Positions 23,764-33,466 of a stretch of DNA of 64,000 bases are shown in pieces. The notes under the pieces were generated by a model, which was not told the DNA's origin, ran no database searches, and saw nothing but the letters and a program-made list of their open reading frames with translations. Source of the stretch: an uncultured Alphaproteobacteria bacterium. Lineage in GTDB: Bacteria > Pseudomonadota > Alphaproteobacteria > Rhodobacterales > Rhodobacteraceae. The stretch covers positions 1-64,000 of the forward strand of contig CACESU010000001.1 of assembly GCA_902562285.1 (NCBI GenBank), given 5' to 3'. A program made the translations under genes and the position numbers. How positions within the stretch are numbered: position 1 is the first letter of the stretch; every line of letters begins with the position of its first letter.

Positions 23764-24300
23764 TTACTTTGTAAAATTATTGATTGATTTTTCCACAATT
23801 TCAAAAGATTCCTCTCTGTTCCCCCAACCTATTAATTTAACCCATTTATCTTTTTCTAAATCCTTATAATGCTCAAAAAAATGAGAAATTCTTTCTTTAG
23901 TTTTTTTATTTAAATCATCTAAGTTACAAATTTCTGATTGAAATGGATCTATTTTATTTGTTGGAACAGCAATAATTTTATCGTCTAATCCACCATCATC
24001 CTCCATTTTCAAAACTCCTATCGGTCTACAAGGGATTACTATGCCAGGTGGTAGTGGAATATCTAACAATACTAATACATCAGTAGGATCACCATCTTCA
24101 TGTAAAGTATTTGGAATGAAGCCATAATTACAAGGGTAAAACATGGAGGTATTTACAATTCGATCAACAAATATACCACCACTATCTTTATCAAATTCGT
24201 ATTTTACTGGACTGCCCCCAGAAGATCCCCCGGTAATTTCTATAACTACGTTTATCTCTTCAGGAGGATTTTTTCCTGTACTAATTTTACTTAAATCCAT
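23764..24300 (-). CDS. ppa: Inorganic pyrophosphatase
   Basis: KYEFDKDSGGIFVDRIV, YPCNYGFIPNTLHEDGDPTDVLVL. Confidence 0.97.
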   Translation of the reverse strand: MDLSKISTGKNPPEEINVVIEITGGSSGGSPVKYEFDKDSGGIFVDRIVNTSMFYPCNYGFIPNTLHEDGDPTDVLVLLDIPLPPGIVIPCRPIGVLKMEDDGGLDDKIIAVPTNKIDPFQSEICNLDDLNKKTKERISHFFEHYKDLEKDKWVKLIGWGNREESFEIVEKSINNFTK

Positions 24301-24338
24301 AAGAATTCCTCATCTCTAAACAATATTCTTGGATGCAC

Positions 24339-24368
24339 TACAATTGAAAAATTAAAAAGTCAATTGTA
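24339..24368. repeat. Inverted repeat, 9-bp arms and 12-nt loop, upstream of ppa
   Basis: TACAATTGA / TCAATTGTA at 24339-24347 and 24360-24368. Confidence 0.5.
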
Positions 24369-24408
24369 AGTTCTGATTAATGAATAAAACAAATGTTCAA
24401 AAAATACA

Positions 24409-25506
24409 TCAACTATTTGTTTCTTTATTACTATTTTTGGCGATTGACAAAACTGCTTCAAGTTGTCTAAATACAATGTTTTGCTCTATATAATCTTTTG
24501 TTTTTTTGTAAGTACCATTTTGAAGCATTTGACTAGCTAATGAAAAAAAAGGGCAATTTCTAGTTTTTCTTCCACCAATTACTTGATGCCATCTTCCTGC
24601 ATCATCAATTGTACAGTTGCCTGCAACATCAGTCTCAACTTCGGTAATTATTAAGATTTGAGCTTTGACTCCCATTCTATTAAGCATTTGGGATACTAGA
24701 GAAGTATTTAAAGCTGCTGCTGGTTCTATTGAACCATCTTCTTGAATAATTAAGGAACTATAATCTTCAATTACACCTGAATAACTCCTAGGTTTTATAA
24801 AAAAGATTTGATTAGGTGGATTAATTACTGTGCCTCCAAGTGATACAAAAGCCAAAATTGCTGCTTCTGATAAATTACCTGTTGGAATATTGCCGTCTGG
24901 GAAATATCTTTCTGCTATTGGCTCTGGTAATATTGCATTTATTATCTCGGGAGTAATTGCTAAATCATTTTTTAATATACCAAGGATGTCTTCAAATTTA
25001 ATAGGTTTTGGCTCAACATAAGATCTGGCATAATTAACTATAGGTTCAATTTCTGACTTAAGGCCTATTTCTGTTGTTTTAAGAATAGTGTTAAAGTCTG
25101 CTTTTGTATTAGATACAGGGACACCCCTAAATAATGACACAGGTTGGCAATCAGGCAACAAAATTTTAATTACTGGTTCAAAATCTTCCAAAACCCCTGG
25201 TAGCTGTCTATTAATTGTTGCGTAAGTTTGTAAATTAATAGATAAGGTTTTTTGCCCTTTTAATTGATCATAAAAATGACGTCTTCTTAGAGAAAATAAT
25301 TCATCTTCACTTGCAGTTATGTTTCCATCATCGTCTATTGCTGATGCAGGAGGTTCAAAGGGCTCAAGTGGAGAATAAATTAAAGAATATAATTCATCTA
25401 TACTGTTAGAATTACAATCTTTTGCTAAATCATCGCTTTGAGAAAAAGCTTTTAATCCAAATAGAAAAATAAAGCCCACATAAATAATTTTCTTTAAAAT
25501 GACCAT
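24409..25506 (-). CDS. Secreted protein of unknown function
   Basis: 365 aa; signal peptide MVILKKIIYVGFIFLFGLKAFSQS; no family recognised. Confidence 0.75.
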   Translation of the reverse strand: MVILKKIIYVGFIFLFGLKAFSQSDDLAKDCNSNSIDELYSLIYSPLEPFEPPASAIDDDGNITASEDELFSLRRRHFYDQLKGQKTLSINLQTYATINRQLPGVLEDFEPVIKILLPDCQPVSLFRGVPVSNTKADFNTILKTTEIGLKSEIEPIVNYARSYVEPKPIKFEDILGILKNDLAITPEIINAILPEPIAERYFPDGNIPTGNLSEAAILAFVSLGGTVINPPNQIFFIKPRSYSGVIEDYSSLIIQEDGSIEPAAALNTSLVSQMLNRMGVKAQILIITEVETDVAGNCTIDDAGRWHQVIGGRKTRNCPFFSLASQMLQNGTYKKTKDYIEQNIVFRQLEAVLSIAKNSNKETNS

Positions 25507-25623
25507 AATTAAATATATAATAAAAATAAAATCATAAAATTTGTAGAATATTGTAATATGTTTGCAAGAATAAAGCCAACTTCACTTTAATTTTCTGATT
25601 AAATATCTTAACCTTTTATCTTA

Positions 25624-25644
25624 TAAATTAAGTTACTTAATTTA
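25624..25644. repeat. 21-bp palindrome upstream of the three-domain fusion gene
   Basis: TAAATTAAGT-T-ACTTAATTTA, 10-bp perfect arms. Confidence 0.5.
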
Positions 25645-25724
25645 AAATTTTAATATTAAAGTTATTTTATAACAAGATTTTACTTAAATATGGTTTAATA
25701 TTTAAATAAAGGATTTTTTTTTGA

Positions 25725-28700
25725 ATGAAGAAAAATGAATCAAAAAAAATAACAGATAATTTATCACATTGGAAAAAAATACTTCCTAAATTTTGGAAAA
25801 TAAGTGGTAATTTTAAAAAATTAAATTCTGAGTTTGATTTAAATGTTGAAGTTAGTGATCACAAAAATACCCAATTAATAATTAAAATAATGAGGAATTC
25901 CTGTCAGAAGGTCTTTTTACAGGGACAAATAGATTTTTTAAATTTCATTGATAAGTCTGACACTTCCTTTCCAGTCCCCAAAATTTATAAGTCTATCAAA
26001 GGGAATGAATTTGAAATACTCTATGATGAAAATGGAAACGAAAGATACGTATGGATTGTCAGAAAGATTGAGGGGGAACTTTTTTCAGATTTTAGCCCTA
26101 AAACAAATGAATTAATGATGGATTTAGGCAAAAAAGTTGGCAAACTAGATCTTTTTTCAAAACGTTTAAGAAAGAATTTAAAAATAAATGATAACAAATG
26201 GAATCTTACAAGACCTTACTGGATTGAAAATCATTTTTCAGAAATCAAAGATCTTAAAATAAAAAATTCATTAATTGGGATAATCAATGATTTTAAAGGT
26301 ATAGCGAGTAAATTAAATAATTTAAAATCATATTGGATGCATAACGATTTAAATGACCAAAATTTGTTAGTTAAACATGATTTAGTAAACCTTGCTGAGA
26401 TAAATGGTATATTGGATTTTGGAGATTTAGTCTTTTGTCCTAGAATTTGTAATATAGCCATTTGCTCCTCATACCTTATGGTTTTACCTGACGTTGGAAT
26501 AAATAAACAGCTTCATTTTTTGAAGGGTTATCATGATACTAACCCCATTTCTGAGAGTGAGTTAGATATTCTTTATACATTAATAATGGTTAGAATTGCA
26601 GTAAGTTATGTAAATTCTGTTGTTATGTCCAAAAAAAAACCCAAAGACCCTTACGTTATAATATCTCAAAAGGATACTGAAAATTTTCTTTTAAATATAA
26701 AAGACAATAAAGATTTTATTACTGCAAGATTTAGAAATATTTGTGGATTTTCGCTTTCGTCGTCTTATGACGATGTGCAAAAATTTTTAAATTCAAGAAG
26801 CAATAGTTTCTTTCCATCAATTAAAGGTGATTTAAATACTGCAAGTATTGTAAATTTAGATCCCCAAAATTGCGCAGTCCCACAAGATCCTTTTAATATT
26901 AAAGACAGTGAAGCTTTAAATTTAACTGGTTTTGCCTATAAAAAAAATAGCGATAAAATTTATTTAGGCAAATACTTAGAACCAAGATTAATTTACACTT
27001 CAGAAAACTTTTTTGAGAATACCGATAAAAATGCCAATAGAAGGACAATACATCTTGGCATAGATGTTTTCTGTAAAAAAAATACAAAAGTTTTTTGTCC
27101 TTACCATGGTGAAGTAGTTTTGGTGGATAATTGCCAAGAAAGACTTGATTACGGTGGGTTTATAGTCTTAAAACATTTTACAAATAATAAATCCTGTTTC
27201 TATTCCCTTTTCGGTCATTTAGATCCCAAATCTATAGAATTAAAGATCGGACAAAAAGTAAAAAAAGGAAAGAAATTAGGGAAAATAGGTAATTTTAAAG
27301 TAAATGGTGGGTGGGAACCGCACCTTCACATTCAACTTTCCTTAGGTTTGGGACAAGGAAAGAATTGGCCTGGTGTATGTAATGCTAAAGAATATAAATT
27401 TTGGGAAAAATATTGTCCAAATCCTGCCCCTTTTTTAGGTATAAATCCAAAAAAAATTAGATATGAGAGTATAGAAAAAAAGACATTAGTTCAAAATCGC
27501 AAAAACCATTATTCAGGAAACTTAAAAATCAGCTATAAAAAACCAATAACAATAATGAGAGGTTTTAAAAACTATTTATTTGATGAAAATGGCAATTGTT
27601 TTTTGGATTTTTATAATAATGTTCCTCACGTAGGTCATTCTCATCCTAGAATAGCAAAATTAGTTTATAATCAATTAAAATTAGTAAATTCTAATACTCG
27701 ATATTTACATCCAATTCAAAAAGTCATATCAGAAAATATATTATCTAAATTTTCAAAAAAATTTAGTGCTTTATATCTTGTAAATTCAGGATCTGAAGCA
27801 AATGAGCTAGCACTTCGTCTTGCAAAAACTTACACAAAATCTGAAGATTTTATTACTTTTGATCATGGATATCTTGGTAACACGAATGGTGTTTTGGAAG
27901 TCTCGCCATACAAGTTCAATAAACCAAGTGGAATTGGTAGAAAACCATGGGTCCATGTAATGGATTGTCCTGATCCATTTAGAGGAGTTGATCCAAGATA
28001 TCAAATTGATGAGATATTAACTAAATTGTTTTCAAAAAAAAGAGGGATAGCAGGTTTTATTTCTGAAATCTTTCCAAGTGTTGCTGGTCAAATAATACCC
28101 CAAAATGGTGTAATGAGCTATATTTACAAAAAAGTAAAAAAAGCTGGGGGACTTTGTATTGCTGATGAAGTTCAAACTGGTTTGGGTCGATTGGGGAAAT
28201 TTTACTTTGGATATGAACAGCAAAAAGTTGATCCAGACATAGTAGTTTTAGGTAAACCTATAGGCAATGGCCATCCCATAGGAGTTGTAATAACTACTGA
28301 AAAAATTGCAAAATCATTTGACAATGGCATTGAATTTTTTTCCACATTTGGTGGATCGGATCTGTCATGTATAATAGCAAATGAAGTCCTTAATATAGTA
28401 GATGATGAAAAATTATGTCTGAGTGCAAATAAAACAGGTTTAATTCTAAAAAAAGGATTAAATGATCTAAAAAAAACATTCCCTATTATTGGAGACGTTA
28501 GAGGTTTAGGATTATTTTTAGGTGTAGATATAATTAAAAATATAACAACTAAAGAACCTGCTTCATTAGAAGCAGATTACATTTGTAATAGGTTGAGGGA
28601 AAAAAATATTTTAACAGGATTAGAAGGTCCGTTCGATAATGTTTTAAAAATTAGACCTCCATTATGTATCAATAAAGATGATATATATACTTTTTTGAAA

Positions 28701-28748
28701 TCTTTTAGAAGTATACTTGAAGAAACAGGTTTAAAGGCCAATCCCTAA
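25725..28748 (+). CDS. Three-domain fusion: APH-type small-molecule kinase, M23/LytM metallopeptidase domain, class-III PLP aminotransferase/phospho-lyase
   Basis: Kinase HNDLNDQN and ILDFGD; M23 HLGID and HLHIQ; PLP enzyme NSGSEANELALRLA, DEVQTGLGR, LGKPIGNGHPIG; one uninterrupted 1007-aa ORF. Confidence 0.92.
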   Translation: MKKNESKKITDNLSHWKKILPKFWKISGNFKKLNSEFDLNVEVSDHKNTQLIIKIMRNSCQKVFLQGQIDFLNFIDKSDTSFPVPKIYKSIKGNEFEILYDENGNERYVWIVRKIEGELFSDFSPKTNELMMDLGKKVGKLDLFSKRLRKNLKINDNKWNLTRPYWIENHFSEIKDLKIKNSLIGIINDFKGIASKLNNLKSYWMHNDLNDQNLLVKHDLVNLAEINGILDFGDLVFCPRICNIAICSSYLMVLPDVGINKQLHFLKGYHDTNPISESELDILYTLIMVRIAVSYVNSVVMSKKKPKDPYVIISQKDTENFLLNIKDNKDFITARFRNICGFSLSSSYDDVQKFLNSRSNSFFPSIKGDLNTASIVNLDPQNCAVPQDPFNIKDSEALNLTGFAYKKNSDKIYLGKYLEPRLIYTSENFFENTDKNANRRTIHLGIDVFCKKNTKVFCPYHGEVVLVDNCQERLDYGGFIVLKHFTNNKSCFYSLFGHLDPKSIELKIGQKVKKGKKLGKIGNFKVNGGWEPHLHIQLSLGLGQGKNWPGVCNAKEYKFWEKYCPNPAPFLGINPKKIRYESIEKKTLVQNRKNHYSGNLKISYKKPITIMRGFKNYLFDENGNCFLDFYNNVPHVGHSHPRIAKLVYNQLKLVNSNTRYLHPIQKVISENILSKFSKKFSALYLVNSGSEANELALRLAKTYTKSEDFITFDHGYLGNTNGVLEVSPYKFNKPSGIGRKPWVHVMDCPDPFRGVDPRYQIDEILTKLFSKKRGIAGFISEIFPSVAGQIIPQNGVMSYIYKKVKKAGGLCIADEVQTGLGRLGKFYFGYEQQKVDPDIVVLGKPIGNGHPIGVVITTEKIAKSFDNGIEFFSTFGGSDLSCIIANEVLNIVDDEKLCLSANKTGLILKKGLNDLKKTFPIIGDVRGLGLFLGVDIIKNITTKEPASLEADYICNRLREKNILTGLEGPFDNVLKIRPPLCINKDDIYTFLKSFRSILEETGLKANP

Positions 28749-28767
28749 AAGATTTTGGAATTAGGAG

Positions 28768-29517
28768 ATGAGTAGAAAATTAAAAAAAACCTATATAGAA
28801 AAAAATTCTAATAGTGAATCTAAATTATTAATTATTGCTGAACACGCAGGAAATTTAATTCCTTTTGAATTTGGTAATTTAGGACTTAATGATGATGATC
28901 GCAGAAGACATATTTCTTATGATATAGGCGTATTAGGAATATGTAGAATTTTATCAAAAACTACAAAAGATCATATTATTATGTCTAGGTATTCAAGATT
29001 ATTAGTTGATTTAAATAGAGGTATCAATTCACCTGATTGCATTAGACATTTAAGTGATGGAACAATTATCCCTAGAAACAAAAGTTTAGAAGAAAAAGAC
29101 AAAATATTAAGAATTAAACAATTTTATCATCCTTTTCATAAAAGGTTGTTTGAAATTATATTAACAAAAAAAATAGAAATTATAATTTCTATACATAGTT
29201 TCACTCCAAAACTTTTTGTGGAAAATGTTCCAAGACCTTGGCATTGTGGAATTCTTTATGATTGTTCAGAAAATCTTGGAAAACATTGCATAGAGTTCTT
29301 AAAACAAAATTACAAATTGATGGTAGGTGATAATGAACCTTATGGTGTAAAAAATAGTAGTGATTATATCATTTCTAAATTTGGAGATAAACAATCAATT
29401 CCTGCTATTATTATCGAAATCAGACAAGATTTAATTTCAGATTTTAAAGGACAAAAAAAATGGAGTAATATAGTAAAAAATTTGATTACAAGTTGTTTAT
29501 ATTATTATAAAAATTAA
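28768..29517 (+). CDS. N-formylglutamate amidohydrolase family protein
   Basis: EHAGNLIPFEFGNLGL, HISYDIGVLGI, SRLLVDLNR, IISIHSFTP, IIIEIRQDLI. Confidence 0.9.
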   Translation: MSRKLKKTYIEKNSNSESKLLIIAEHAGNLIPFEFGNLGLNDDDRRRHISYDIGVLGICRILSKTTKDHIIMSRYSRLLVDLNRGINSPDCIRHLSDGTIIPRNKSLEEKDKILRIKQFYHPFHKRLFEIILTKKIEIIISIHSFTPKLFVENVPRPWHCGILYDCSENLGKHCIEFLKQNYKLMVGDNEPYGVKNSSDYIISKFGDKQSIPAIIIEIRQDLISDFKGQKKWSNIVKNLITSCLYYYKN

Positions 29518-30422
29518 TAATAATTTTTTGGTATACCAGCTGATAAAATTCTTCCATTTACTACCTCATTGGGGAAAAAATTACTTATATTTTTGCACAA
29601 AATTATCAAGTCCTCTAAATTAATACCTGTCGATACCCTCATAGAATTAAATAGATAAATTAAATCTTCAGTCGCAACATTACCAGAGGCCCCTGGCGCA
29701 AAAGGACACCCTCCTAATCCAAGTAAAGAACTATCAAATTTTTTTATTCCCAAATCAAATGCAGTTAGAACATTAACAATTCCTAAACCTCGTGTATCAT
29801 GAAAATGAGCAAAAATTTCAAGATTATCTGTCAAATTTATTAGTCTTTTAAATAGCATTCTTACTTGCTTAGGATTTGCATATCCAACTGTATCTGCAAT
29901 TGTAATTTCGTCTACTCCTATTTTTAGTATTTTTTCAACTAAATTAAGAACCTTTATGTTGGATATTTCTCCTTCTATTGAGCAACCAAATGCTGTAGAA
30001 ATTGCAACGCCTATTTTACTATTTTTTTCTAAATTCTTATTATAATTTACAATTTTATTTAATTCATTGATTGATGAATTAACATCTTTATTTACATTTG
30101 CTTTATTATGAGATTCACTAACTGATAGAACATAATTTATTTTTTGTGCGTTGAGCTCTAAAGCTTTTTTAGCCCCGAATAGATTAGGAACTAGAACAGA
30201 ACTAGTTAAATTAGAAATTTTATTTGCTTCATTTAAAATTATTTTAGCATCAAAGAATTGAGGTACAATTTTTTCAGGTACAAATGAGGTAACTTCAATT
30301 TCTTTAAAATTAAGAAGAGACTGCTTATTTAACCAATTAATTTTTTTTTCAGTTGGTAATATATTTTTAACTAGTTGTAGACCGTCTCTAAGACCAACTT
30401 CTCTAATTAAAACATCAGACAC
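29514..30422 (-). CDS. Hydroxymethylglutaryl-CoA lyase family protein
   Basis: REVGLRDGLQ, EVTSFVPEKIVPQ, HFHDTRGLG, GLGGCPFAPGASGNVATEDLIYL. Confidence 0.93.
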   Translation of the reverse strand: MSDVLIREVGLRDGLQLVKNILPTEKKINWLNKQSLLNFKEIEVTSFVPEKIVPQFFDAKIILNEANKISNLTSSVLVPNLFGAKKALELNAQKINYVLSVSESHNKANVNKDVNSSINELNKIVNYNKNLEKNSKIGVAISTAFGCSIEGEISNIKVLNLVEKILKIGVDEITIADTVGYANPKQVRMLFKRLINLTDNLEIFAHFHDTRGLGIVNVLTAFDLGIKKFDSSLLGLGGCPFAPGASGNVATEDLIYLFNSMRVSTGINLEDLIILCKNISNFFPNEVVNGRILSAGIPKNYY

Positions 30423-30424
30423 TA

Positions 30425-31222
30425 TTAATGTCCTTCAAATTTTGGGGGACGCTTCTCGTTGAATGCCAATATACCCTCTAGTCTATCTTTTGTTGGTATA
30501 GTTCTGTTATAACACTCAATTTCAAAAAAAAGTCCATCTGACAATGACATATTCAACCCTTTTTTTATTGAATTTTTGGCTTGCTTTACTGCAAGAGGTG
30601 CATTCTTTGCTATTTTTTTTGCAATTTTAGTTACTTCTATCATAAGTTGATCTCCATCAAATACTTCATTGACTAGCCCCCAATTTTTTGCCTCTAAAGC
30701 TGTAAAAGTTTTTCCTGTCAATATCAGTTCTAAAGCTCTTTTCTCACCAATAGCACGTGGCAGATTTTGAGTCCCTCCAGCTCCTGGAATAATTCCTAAT
30801 TTAGTTTCAGTTTGTGCAAACAAAGAATGTTTAGCAGCATAAGCAAAATCCACTGCAGAAACTATTTCGCAACCTCCACCATATGCTGCGCCATTAATTG
30901 CTGCAATGATAGGAATAGGACAATCTTTTATTGCTCTGATCATTCTCTCGTATAATTTATGTTGAATGAACCACTCTTGAGTTGTCATTTTATTTCTTTC
31001 TTTCAGATCACCTCCAGCACAAAATGCTTTTTTCCCGTGCCCTGTTAGAATAATTATTCTCGCTTTTTTATTTCCTATGGAAAAATCTTCAAGAAAGGTA
31101 TAAATTTCTTTAGCCATTATAGAATTAAATGCATTGGATACTTCTGGTCTTTTCAAGGTGCAAAGTATGATTTCATCGTCAATAAAATTAACTGATATTG
31201 TTTCATGATCTGTAAAAGCCAT
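30425..31222 (-). CDS. Enoyl-CoA hydratase/isomerase family protein
   Basis: FCAGGDLKER, AAINGAAYGGGCEIVSAVDF, LGIIPGAGGTQNLPRAIG. Confidence 0.93.
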   Translation of the reverse strand: MAFTDHETISVNFIDDEIILCTLKRPEVSNAFNSIMAKEIYTFLEDFSIGNKKARIIILTGHGKKAFCAGGDLKERNKMTTQEWFIQHKLYERMIRAIKDCPIPIIAAINGAAYGGGCEIVSAVDFAYAAKHSLFAQTETKLGIIPGAGGTQNLPRAIGEKRALELILTGKTFTALEAKNWGLVNEVFDGDQLMIEVTKIAKKIAKNAPLAVKQAKNSIKKGLNMSLSDGLFFEIECYNRTIPTKDRLEGILAFNEKRPPKFEGH

Positions 31223-31326
31223 TTTTTGTAAATTTTTCCTCGATTTATTAACTATTTATTTTTTATATTATATTATTTAAATACTAACTATAAGTAATTT
31301 ATATATTTTTATTTAGGAAAGATTAT

Positions 31327-32484
31327 ATGTGTACTAATAATATGCATCAAGAAATTAGAGATGCAGTTACCAAGATGTGTCATAAATTTAATAATAAATA
31401 TTGGCAAAATTGTGATGAAAAAGATCTTTATCCAGGTGAATTTGTTAAAGAATTAACCAATTCTGGTTTCTTATCATCTTTAATTCCAGAACAATATGGA
31501 GGTGCCGGTCTTCCATTATCAGCAGGCGCTGTTATCCTGGAAGAAATTCACTGCTCTGGTGGGAATGCTGCAGCTTGTCATGCTCAAATGTATACAATGG
31601 GTACAATTTTAAGGCATGGTAGTGAGAAACAAAAATCATACTTTCTTCCCAAAATTTCTTCTGGTAAATTAAGATTGCAGGCTTTTGGTGTTACTGAACC
31701 AAATAGTGGTTCTGATACTCTTTCTTTGAACACAAGCGCAGTATTTGACGGTAGAAACTACATTATAAATGGACAGAAAATTTGGACTTCGAGAGCCGAA
31801 CACTCAGATTTATTACTTTTGCTAGCTAGAACTAAGCCTCTTGAGGAGGTGAAAAAGAGAACTCAAGGTTTATCAGTTTTTCTTATTGATATGAGAGAAC
31901 ATCTTGGAAAATCCTTGATCATAAAACCTGTAAAAACAATGATGAACCATTCGACAACTGAAATTTTTTTTGAAAACCTAGCTGTTTCCCCTGATAATTT
32001 AATTGGAGACTGTAATGAGGGATTTAAATACATCCTATCTGGAATGAATGCAGAGAGAATTTTAATTTCTGCAGAATGTATTGGTGATGCAAAATGGTTT
32101 TTGAAAATGGCTACGGACTATTCCAAAGATAGGAAAGTATTCAATCGTCCTATTGGTCAAAATCAAGGAATTCAATTTCCAATAGCTAAGGCTTATTCTA
32201 AAATGCGTGCTGCAGAACTTATGCTATGGAATGCAATAAATTTGTATGATGAAGGTAAAAATCCTGGTGAAGAGGCTAATCTTGCAAAGTTACTTTGTTC
32301 AGAAGCATCATGGGAAGCAGCGGAAATGTGTATTCAAACATATGGCGGATTTGGTTTTGCTAAAGAATATGATATTGAAAGAAAGTATAGAGAAGCAAGA
32401 TTATATCAAGTTGCTCCAGTTTCAACTAATCTAATTTTAAGCTATATTGCTGAACATGTGTTAAAGTTACCTCGATCTTATTGA
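31327..32484 (+). CDS. Acyl-CoA dehydrogenase
   Basis: IPEQYGGAGLP, GVTEPNSGSDTLSLNTSA, MCIQTYGGFGFAKEYDIERKYREARL. Confidence 0.94.
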   Translation: MCTNNMHQEIRDAVTKMCHKFNNKYWQNCDEKDLYPGEFVKELTNSGFLSSLIPEQYGGAGLPLSAGAVILEEIHCSGGNAAACHAQMYTMGTILRHGSEKQKSYFLPKISSGKLRLQAFGVTEPNSGSDTLSLNTSAVFDGRNYIINGQKIWTSRAEHSDLLLLLARTKPLEEVKKRTQGLSVFLIDMREHLGKSLIIKPVKTMMNHSTTEIFFENLAVSPDNLIGDCNEGFKYILSGMNAERILISAECIGDAKWFLKMATDYSKDRKVFNRPIGQNQGIQFPIAKAYSKMRAAELMLWNAINLYDEGKNPGEEANLAKLLCSEASWEAAEMCIQTYGGFGFAKEYDIERKYREARLYQVAPVSTNLILSYIAEHVLKLPRSY

Positions 32485-32507
32485 AGTTATTTTAAAAAAA
32501 TTTATTT

Positions 32508-33458
32508 ATGAAAAAACTCAAAGAAAAAATATTAGTAATCGGTAGAGCAGGTCTTGATTTATACGCTGATCCTGTTAACACTCCTATTGAACATGCAACC
32601 AAATTTATTTCACAATTAGGAGGCTCTGCTGCAAATATAGCAGCTGGATTAGCTAAGCAAGGGAATGATGTTGATTTATTTTCAACGATTTCTGATGACT
32701 CAATTGGAGATTTTGTAATAAATAGTTGTAAATATCTTGGTATAAATACTGAACTTTTATTTAAGGTTTCTAATTCAAAAAATACTCTTGCAATTGTAGA
32801 TACTATGGGAAATGCTACAAAAGCTGTTTTGTATAGAGAAAACCCAGCAGACCTTTTTTTAAATGAATCTTATTTGAAAAAAGTGGATCTTGATTGCTAT
32901 CGTTTAATAATTATTACAGGTACATCATTATCACGTAACCCATCAAGGGAAACAGTTTTGTATTTGATGGAAATGGGTATGAAAAAAAAAATAGAAATTA
33001 TATTAGATATAGATTATAGGCATGGATCATGGGAAGATAATCAAGAGGCTGAAAAGGTCTTATATTCTGCTGCTATGTTATCTAATATAGTAGTAGGAAA
33101 TGATCTGGAATTTAATTTTATGTCATCTGGCGAAGATCAGGGTTTTGTTCTAGCATCCAAAATGTCAAAACAATATGACATTATTACAATTTATAAAATG
33201 GGTTCAGAGGGCCTATACTATTTTAATAATAAAAAGAAAAAATTGTTGAAAAGTTTTAAAGTGAATTCAATTAAACCAACAGGTGCAGGAGACGCTTTTC
33301 TTTCAAGCTTTTGCTCTTCAAGAATGAAAGGGAATATACTTTCTGAAAGTATTAAATATGGAGCAGCAGCTGGCGCAATAGTAGTGACAAGAGTAGGTTG
33401 TTCTAATGCAATGCCAGACTTAACAGAAATCGAAGAATTTATTCAGAATTATAATTAG
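32508..33458 (+). CDS. iolC: PfkB-family kinase, 5-dehydro-2-deoxygluconokinase-like
   Basis: GRAGLDLYADP, QLGGSAANIAAGLA, PTGAGDAFLSSF; followed by iolB. Confidence 0.88.
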   Translation: MKKLKEKILVIGRAGLDLYADPVNTPIEHATKFISQLGGSAANIAAGLAKQGNDVDLFSTISDDSIGDFVINSCKYLGINTELLFKVSNSKNTLAIVDTMGNATKAVLYRENPADLFLNESYLKKVDLDCYRLIIITGTSLSRNPSRETVLYLMEMGMKKKIEIILDIDYRHGSWEDNQEAEKVLYSAAMLSNIVVGNDLEFNFMSSGEDQGFVLASKMSKQYDIITIYKMGSEGLYYFNNKKKKLLKSFKVNSIKPTGAGDAFLSSFCSSRMKGNILSESIKYGAAAGAIVVTRVGCSNAMPDLTEIEEFIQNYN

Positions 33459-33466
33459 GAAAGACT

